NCBI GenBank assembly: GCA_963737555.1
Contig: CAVTTB010000001.1
Span: 124,001 to 188,000 of the forward strand
Direction: 5' to 3'
From: JAHJQQ01 sp963737555
GTDB lineage: Bacteria; Pseudomonadota; Gammaproteobacteria; Thiohalobacterales; Thiohalobacteraceae
DNA: 64,000 nt
Shown here: positions 59,448 through 64,000 of the stretch, piece after piece
Numbering within the stretch: position 1 is the stretch's first letter
Layout: each line of letters opens with the position of its first letter
The notes under the pieces: generated by a model
What the model saw: only the letters and a program-made list of their open reading frames with translations
Database searches by the model: none
Told to the model about the DNA's origin: nothing
Translations under genes and position numbers: made by a program

Positions 59448-60405
59448 TCAATAATAACTGCGCAGTTTGAGTTCCAGCGGATCGGGATTGAGGTAGGTCT
59501 GATCGGCGATATAGGCGTTCGGGTAATTGCGGAAGTGATGCTTGAGCAGCGTGATGGGTACGATGCGCGGGACGCGGTCCAGCCGATAGCCCTCGATGAG
59601 TTCCAGCAGTTCCTGTTTGTCCGCGCTGCTGAGGTGTTTCTTCAGATAGCCGAGGATGTGCATCAGCACATTGGTGTGACGGCGCGCCGTGGCGCGGCGC
59701 CGCAGTGTCTCCATCAACAGCGCCGCATACTCATCAGCCAGTTCGCGGATCGGTCGCGTGCCGGCCGTGGCCACGAGTTGGCCGAGGGCGCGGTACTGTT
59801 CGGTGCTGTGCGCCATGATCGAGAGCTTGTGGCGGGTGTGAAATTCGACCAGGCGCTTGGGTGTGAGTCGCTGCGTATTCAGTTGCTGCCAACGATGATA
59901 GGTGAATACGCATTCCAAGAAATTGTCACGCAGCAGCGGGTCGCCCAGCCGGCCTTCCTCTTCGACGGGGAGTAACGGGTGCGCTTGCATGATCTCACGC
60001 GCATAGAGACCGACGCCCTGCTTGCTGCCGCCGCCTTTTGCCGTCATAAAGCCTGACACGCTCCATGCCGCACGAAGGCGATTTGCTCTTGAAGATATAA
60101 CCACTGAGATCGGTGAGCTTGCCGGCCATGCGTTGACCGTAGCGCACCAGCTTGTCGGTGACATCCAGATCGGCAACCTTCACGCCGACGGCGCGCGGTG
60201 CCTCGGCTGTGCCGACCAAGTGAATGGTGGGGCGTGGTGTGCCCAGTCCAATGCCGACCTCAGGGCACACCGGCACGAACTCGAACACCGTGCCGAGCGT
60301 GCCGGTGATGTAATGGTCGTGTTTGTGATTGCCATCGAAGCGCACCGGCTGTCCGACCAGACAACTGCTGATGCCAATGCGGATATGCGTGGCGGGTGTG
60401 GTCAT
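59448..60405 (-). CDS. DUF523-DUF1722 fusion protein (YbgA-like), one frameshift
   Basis: About 318 residues. Residues 1-130 are DUF523: ISSCLVGQPVRFDGNHKHDH and FKSKSPSCGMERVRLYDG, with conserved cysteines. Residues about 150-318 are DUF1722 (YbgA): FTYHRWQQLNTQRLTPKRLV, FHTRHKLSIMAHSTEQYRAL and the end NPDPLELKLRSYY. An extra A in an A-run near 60045 joins the two frames. Function is unknown; DUF1722 proteins are often near photolyase or heme genes, and here hemH is 24 bases upstream. The start ATG 60405 gives MTTPATHIRIG. Confidence 0.87.
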
Positions 60406-60429
60406 GGCGATTAGCGCGCAGCGCCCATA

Positions 60430-61521
60430 TCAACGGCGCGGCGATGCCGATCCTGGCGCTGTTGTGTGTCCTGTGATGTCGTTCCAGCCACTGACCTCTG
60501 GCCAGCCGCAGGCCTGTTCCTGTATCAAGCGGGTCAGCGCGGCGATGTGCAGCGGGTTGTCGTTGAGTGCCGGGATGTATTCGAACTGTTTACCGCCGGC
60601 GTGCACAAACACCTCGCGATTCTGTTCGGCGATTTCTTCGAGTGTTTCCAGGCAATCGGCGGAAAAACCGGGGCACACAACTTGTACACGTTCGACGCCC
60701 GCTTTGCCCCAGGCCTTGAGGGTATGGTCGGTGTAGGGCTTGAGCCATTCCTCGCGACCGAAGCGCGATTGGAAGGCGACCTGCCATTGCTCGGCGTTCA
60801 GTCCGAGCCGCTGTGCAATCAGTCGCGCCGTGGCGTGACATTCGCAATGATAGGGATCGCCGTTTAAGAGAAACCGTTTCGGCAGACCATGAAACGAGAA
60901 TAATAATTTTGCCTCGCCCGGATGCGCGGCACGGTGCGCGCGGATGCTTTCGGCGACGGCATCGAGATAGGCGGGATGATCGTGGTAATGCATGACGAAG
61001 CGAAAATCCGGCAGCCAGCGCCAGCGCTTCAGTACATCGGCGACCGCATCGAAGGTGGAGGCCGCGGTGCTGGCGGAATATTGTGGGTACAAAGGTAGAA
61101 CCAGCAACCGGCGTACATTGGCGGCACGCAGTTCTTCCAGCGCGGTGGCGATGGACGGGTTGCCATAGCGCATGCCGAGCACAACCTTGACCGGACCGGG
61201 GAGTTGTTGTTCAAGCGATTGTTGCAGGGCCGCGGCTTGCAAACGCGAGATCGCCAGCAACGGCGAGCCTTGTTCTGTCCATACGGTTTGATAAGCGCGC
61301 GCGGCACGGCGCGGACGGATGCGCAGGATGACGCCATGCAGAATCAGCCACCACAGTGGGCGCGGCATTTCGACAATACGTGGATCCCAAAGAAACTCAC
61401 CGAGATAACGGCGTAGCGCCTCCGGAGTCGGTGCGTCCGGCGTGCCGAGATTGGTGATCAGGATGCCCAGGCGTTCCTGGGTATCATGCTGGAAGTCGGG
61501 TGTGCCTGTGAATGCAGTCAT
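60430..61521 (-). CDS. hemH: Ferrochelatase
   Basis: A 363-residue enzyme that inserts ferrous iron into protoporphyrin IX. It begins with a variable stretch, then GILITNLGTPDAPTPEALRR, the family hallmark. LVLPLYPQYSASTAASTFDA and the active-site LFSFHGLPKRFLLNGDPYHC with the metal-handling His follow; VVCPGFSADCLETLEEIAEQ holds the conserved Glu. It is membrane-associated in bacteria. It is the first gene of a six-gene leftward cluster with intergenic gaps under 25 bases, and no frame errors were found in it. Confidence 0.94.
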   Translation of the reverse strand: MTAFTGTPDFQHDTQERLGILITNLGTPDAPTPEALRRYLGEFLWDPRIVEMPRPLWWLILHGVILRIRPRRAARAYQTVWTEQGSPLLAISRLQAAALQQSLEQQLPGPVKVVLGMRYGNPSIATALEELRAANVRRLLVLPLYPQYSASTAASTFDAVADVLKRWRWLPDFRFVMHYHDHPAYLDAVAESIRAHRAAHPGEAKLLFSFHGLPKRFLLNGDPYHCECHATARLIAQRLGLNAEQWQVAFQSRFGREEWLKPYTDHTLKAWGKAGVERVQVVCPGFSADCLETLEEIAEQNREVFVHAGGKQFEYIPALNDNPLHIAALTRLIQEQACGWPEVSGWNDITGHTTAPGSASPRR

Positions 61522-61612
61522 CAGTCGGTATTCGCGCAGCGGAGGAAGAGGCTGCTGCGAGTATACCTGCTAGCTGCGCCAGTGCGAACGCGTGCTGCGG
61601 GAAAGGAAGACA

Positions 61613-61632
61613 GGGCAGCTATTGGGCTGCCC
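61613..61632 (-). terminator. Hairpin after the HD-GYP gene
   Basis: GGGCAGC and GCTGCCC form a perfect seven-base stem around six bases, 14 bases after the HD-GYP stop. On the minus strand it is followed by a pyrimidine-rich run (TGTCTTCCTTTCC) rather than pure T, so termination is likely but not canonical. Confidence 0.55.
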
Positions 61633-61645
61633 CTGAATGTGGCTA

Positions 61646-62737
61646 TCAGGCCGTGTCGGAATACATCTGGACGGTTTCTTCGCCGCTTTCCGAGGCCGGC
61701 GGATCGCGCAACAAATATTGAATCTTTACGACCTTGTCCATCTGTTCCTGGAAGATATCCAGACAGAGCGGGTCGAAATGGCGGCCGCGCATGCGCTCCA
61801 TGAATTGGATGGCATCGTTGGATGACCACGGGCGTTTGTAGGGGCGTGCCGAGGTGAGCGCGTCATAGACATCGGCAACGGCGACGATACGCGCCTCCAG
61901 CGGAATCTCTTCGCCCTTCAGGCCGTGCGGATAACCACTGCCGTTGAAGCATTCGTGATGTGCCAGGGCGATCACCGCACCCATCTGCAGATATTGCGAA
62001 GGGCTGTCCTTGAGGATTTCATACCCGATGAGGGTATGGCGCTTCATGATTTCGAATTCGTTTTCCGGCAGGCGGCTGGGCTTAAGCAGAATGTGATCGG
62101 GGATGCCGATCTTGCCGATGTCGTGCATCGGGGCGGCCAATTCGATGACGTCGCATTCGTCTTTGCCCAGGTCCAGGCCCTCGGCGATCAGGCGGGCGTA
62201 TTTGGCCATGCGGACAACATGGTTGCCGGTGACCTCATCGCGGTACTCGCCGCATTTGGCGAGTCGCAGCAGCGTTTCCTGTTCACGTACCCGGATGGCG
62301 CCGACAGTTTCGTTGACTTGGCGTTCCAGCCAGCGGGCGCGGTCTTGGATGATGCGGTGTTGTTCGTACTGGGTCAGCAGATTGCGGCAGCGGACGCGGC
62401 ACTCGAAATGATCGACGGGGCGAATCAAGGAGTCGGTCGCGCCGGCTTCCAGTGCCATGTAGCGCGCGTCACGTTCTTCCTGGGCGGTGACGATGACCAT
62501 AGGAAGGTGGGTGCAGCTGGGCAGCGTGCGTACCCGCCGGATAAAGTCGATGCCGTTGAGATCGGGCATATCGTAGTCGACCAGAACCAGGTCGGCGGGG
62601 TGCCAGCCGAGCCAGCGCAGGGCGTCGTGGGGGGAGGAAAAGGCCTCGACCTGAATCTGCTGGTCAAAGGAGTGGGCGAGTTCTGCGAGCATTTGCCGGC
62701 TCGAGAACTGGTCGTCAATGACTAATATAGTCCCCAT
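61646..62737 (-). CDS. HD-GYP response regulator (cyclic di-GMP phosphodiesterase, RpfG-like)
   Basis: A 363-residue protein. Residues 1-120 are a receiver: TILVIDDQ with the acidic pair, the phospho-Asp in LVLVDYDMPDLNG and VTAQEERDARYMALEAG; the usual Lys is replaced in DSLIRPVDH by Arg. A linker (about 125-165) leads to the HD-GYP domain with APMHDIGKIGIPDH and the signature HHECFNGSGYPHG, where Asn stands at the usual Asp. HD-GYP enzymes break down cyclic di-GMP. No cognate kinase is adjacent. The promoter must lie in the 280 bases to the right. Confidence 0.92.
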   Translation of the reverse strand: MGTILVIDDQFSSRQMLAELAHSFDQQIQVEAFSSPHDALRWLGWHPADLVLVDYDMPDLNGIDFIRRVRTLPSCTHLPMVIVTAQEERDARYMALEAGATDSLIRPVDHFECRVRCRNLLTQYEQHRIIQDRARWLERQVNETVGAIRVREQETLLRLAKCGEYRDEVTGNHVVRMAKYARLIAEGLDLGKDECDVIELAAPMHDIGKIGIPDHILLKPSRLPENEFEIMKRHTLIGYEILKDSPSQYLQMGAVIALAHHECFNGSGYPHGLKGEEIPLEARIVAVADVYDALTSARPYKRPWSSNDAIQFMERMRGRHFDPLCLDIFQEQMDKVVKIQYLLRDPPASESGEETVQMYSDTA

Positions 62738-63021
62738 TTAGGCCCCCAGCCCAAGTCTGTGTCGTCCCGGCTTATATAGTCCGCATCCGGGTGAAATATC
62801 CATTACTTCCGTGTGATGAAGCTCGTCCTTAGGTAGATCATGCGTTACTTCTGATAAATTATTGTCACGTATAGTTATTCAAAACATTTCTCAATGCAAG
62901 CACCTGTATCGGCACATGCGGTATATAACTTAAATCCATGATTACACGGAGACATGGGAAAATGACACCAACCCCCAGATATTGGGGGGTGAGGCGGGCG
63001 CTAGGGACTAGATATTGGGGC
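62738..63021. other. AT-richer intergenic region with hairpin and short direct repeat
   Basis: Between the HD-GYP start and the corA stop, both genes leftward. It is clearly richer in A and T than its surroundings. ACCCCC (62971) pairs with the following GGGGGT (62985-62990) as a possible corA terminator. The 11-mer AGATATTGGGG occurs at 62977 and again at 63010, 33 bases apart. The HD-GYP promoter should lie at its left end. Confidence 0.5.
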
Positions 63022-64000
63022 TTAGAGCCAGGATCGACGTTTGAAAAAAAACAGCAGGCCGGCGACGAGCGCGAGCATCACCAGCCAGAGCAGCGGGTAG
63101 CCGTAGTACCAATGCAGCTCGGGCATCGCCCATGGGCTGGTGGCATGGCTGAAATTCATCCCGTAAACGCCCACGATGAAGGTCAGCGGGATGAAGATCG
63201 TGGCGATGAGGGTAAGTACGCGCATGATTTCGTTGGTGCGGAGGCTCATGCTGGAGAGGTACACGTCGAGCATGCTGGTGGCCATGTCGCGGTAGGTTTC
63301 CAACAGGTCCATGATCTGCACGCTGTGGTCATAACAGTCGCGCAGGTACAGCCGGGTTTCCTCGGTGAAGATCGTCGGATCCGGACGCAGCAACGCATTG
63401 ATGACTTCGCGCTGTGGCCACAGGCTGCGGCGCAGCAGCAGGAGTTCACGCTTCAGCTGATGGATGCGATTGAGGGTGGTTTGATCGGGCCTGTCCAGCA
63501 GCTCGGCCTCCAGGTCTTCCAGAGATTCCCCGAAGCGTTCGAACAGCGGGAAGCCGGCGTCGACTACCAGATCCAACAGCGTATACAGCAGATAATCAAC
63601 CCCGCGCTGGCGAAACCGGCCGCCGGCATTGCGCAGTCGCTGACGAACCGGCTCGAAGGGATCGGTGGCGGCATTGCTGAAACTGATGAGATAGTCGCGG
63701 CCGAAGAACAGACTGATTTGCTGGACGGCGATGCCGCCATTGTGAAATTCCGGCAGGTTTATCGCGATGAAGTACTGCTGACCATAGACGTCCAGTTTGG
63801 GCCGCTGACCGGAATTGAGTACGTCTTCCATCGCAAGTGGATGCAGGTCGAACAATTCGCCCAGGTTGCGCAGCGTGTCGGCGGAGACATCGCCCTGCAC
63901 GTGGATCCAGGTATTCGACGGACTTTCAAGGTAAGGCGTGCAGTCGGACGGCGTGGCGATGTCGCGTTCTTCGAAAAGGTCCGGCGCATATTCAGTCAGC
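63022..64000 (-). CDS. corA: CorA-family magnesium/cobalt transporter, N terminus outside the window
   Basis: At least 326 residues; the reading frame is open to the right edge (LTEYAPDLFEERDIATPSDC), so the true start lies beyond 64000. The soluble funnel domain contains ELFDLHPLAMEDVLNSGQRP and LESLEDLE-like GESLEDLEAELLDR; the C terminus has two helices (RVLTLIATIFIPLTFIVGVY and YPLLWLVMLALVAGLLFFF) with the selectivity motif YGMNF between them and a basic end FFKRRSWL. CorA forms a pentameric magnesium channel. No frame error was seen. Confidence 0.92.
   Translation of the reverse strand, partial: LTEYAPDLFEERDIATPSDCTPYLESPSNTWIHVQGDVSADTLRNLGELFDLHPLAMEDVLNSGQRPKLDVYGQQYFIAINLPEFHNGGIAVQQISLFFGRDYLISFSNAATDPFEPVRQRLRNAGGRFRQRGVDYLLYTLLDLVVDAGFPLFERFGESLEDLEAELLDRPDQTTLNRIHQLKRELLLLRRSLWPQREVINALLRPDPTIFTEETRLYLRDCYDHSVQIMDLLETYRDMATSMLDVYLSSMSLRTNEIMRVLTLIATIFIPLTFIVGVYGMNFSHATSPWAMPELHWYYGYPLLWLVMLALVAGLLFFFKRRSWL

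Noticed and set aside
1..64000. tRNA, rRNA, CRISPR arrays, prophage or insertion sequences
   Set aside because: No regularly spaced repeats, transposase motifs, integrase motifs or cloverleaf-like sequences were noticed. A covariance-model scan would be needed to exclude small RNAs.

Overview
This 64 kb window reads as a piece of a gammaproteobacterial chromosome of fairly high GC. The evidence is the block leuS-lptE-holA-proA-nadD-rsfS-rlmH-maf-rng-yhdP-nit, the pst operon whose two permeases carry long extra N-terminal domains, and close matches in my memory to E. coli and Pseudomonas PhoB, YbiT, YhdP and Ppx. I cannot name a genus. No rRNA, tRNA, CRISPR array, phage or insertion sequence was seen. 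Many genes are broken by single-base shifts, and almost every shift I could resolve by eye is an extra base. The protein similarity continues unbroken in the next frame, so I read these as sequence errors rather than gene decay. They are densest in the pst-phoU segment (18.1-23.8 kb). Broken genes are therefore given as one CDS spanning all their pieces.

Layout. 0-4.5 kb: the start of an RND-type efflux adaptor, an AmpG-like muropeptide permease, and a P2-type cation ATPase. 4.5-24 kb: a phosphate and polyphosphate island holding a small cupin, phoB-phoR, a pstS-like binding protein, a phoX-type phosphatase, a PilZ protein, ppx, the ABC-F ATPase ybiT, a FecR/DUF6600 envelope protein, ppk, and divergently pstC-pstA-pstB-phoU. 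PhoB half-sites (CTGTCAT/TTGTAAC spaced 11 bp) precede phoB, pstS, phoX and pstC, and one precedes the cupin. 24-34.8 kb: an unrecognised protein, a large periplasmic-sensing GGDEF-EAL protein, mtgA, a scar of an NADH dehydrogenase gene, the flagellar stator pair motA-motB, a HIT protein, an RlmK-like methyltransferase, an HPF/cold-shock fusion, DUF2237, a small membrane protein and a YbeL-like zinc-ribbon protein.

35-55 kb: the housekeeping block above, transcribed rightward. It is interrupted between lptE and holA by a multi-PAS hybrid-type sensor kinase and an Hpt-REC-REC-GGDEF regulator, and it carries two palindromic intergenic repeats. 55-64 kb, leftward: a tight six-gene cluster (hemH, a DUF523-DUF1722 protein, a HlyD-like lipoprotein adaptor, an ABC ATPase, an ABC-2 permease, a TIGR03790 protein), then an HD-GYP response regulator and the start-less 3' part of corA.

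How the parts work together. PhoR-PhoB would sense phosphate limitation and switch on uptake (PstS, PstCAB) and phosphate release from esters (PhoX), with PhoU as the brake. Ppk and Ppx make and break polyphosphate. Separately, four proteins handle cyclic di-GMP (one PilZ receptor, two GGDEF proteins, one HD-GYP protein), which fits with the flagellar stator as a motility/attachment theme.
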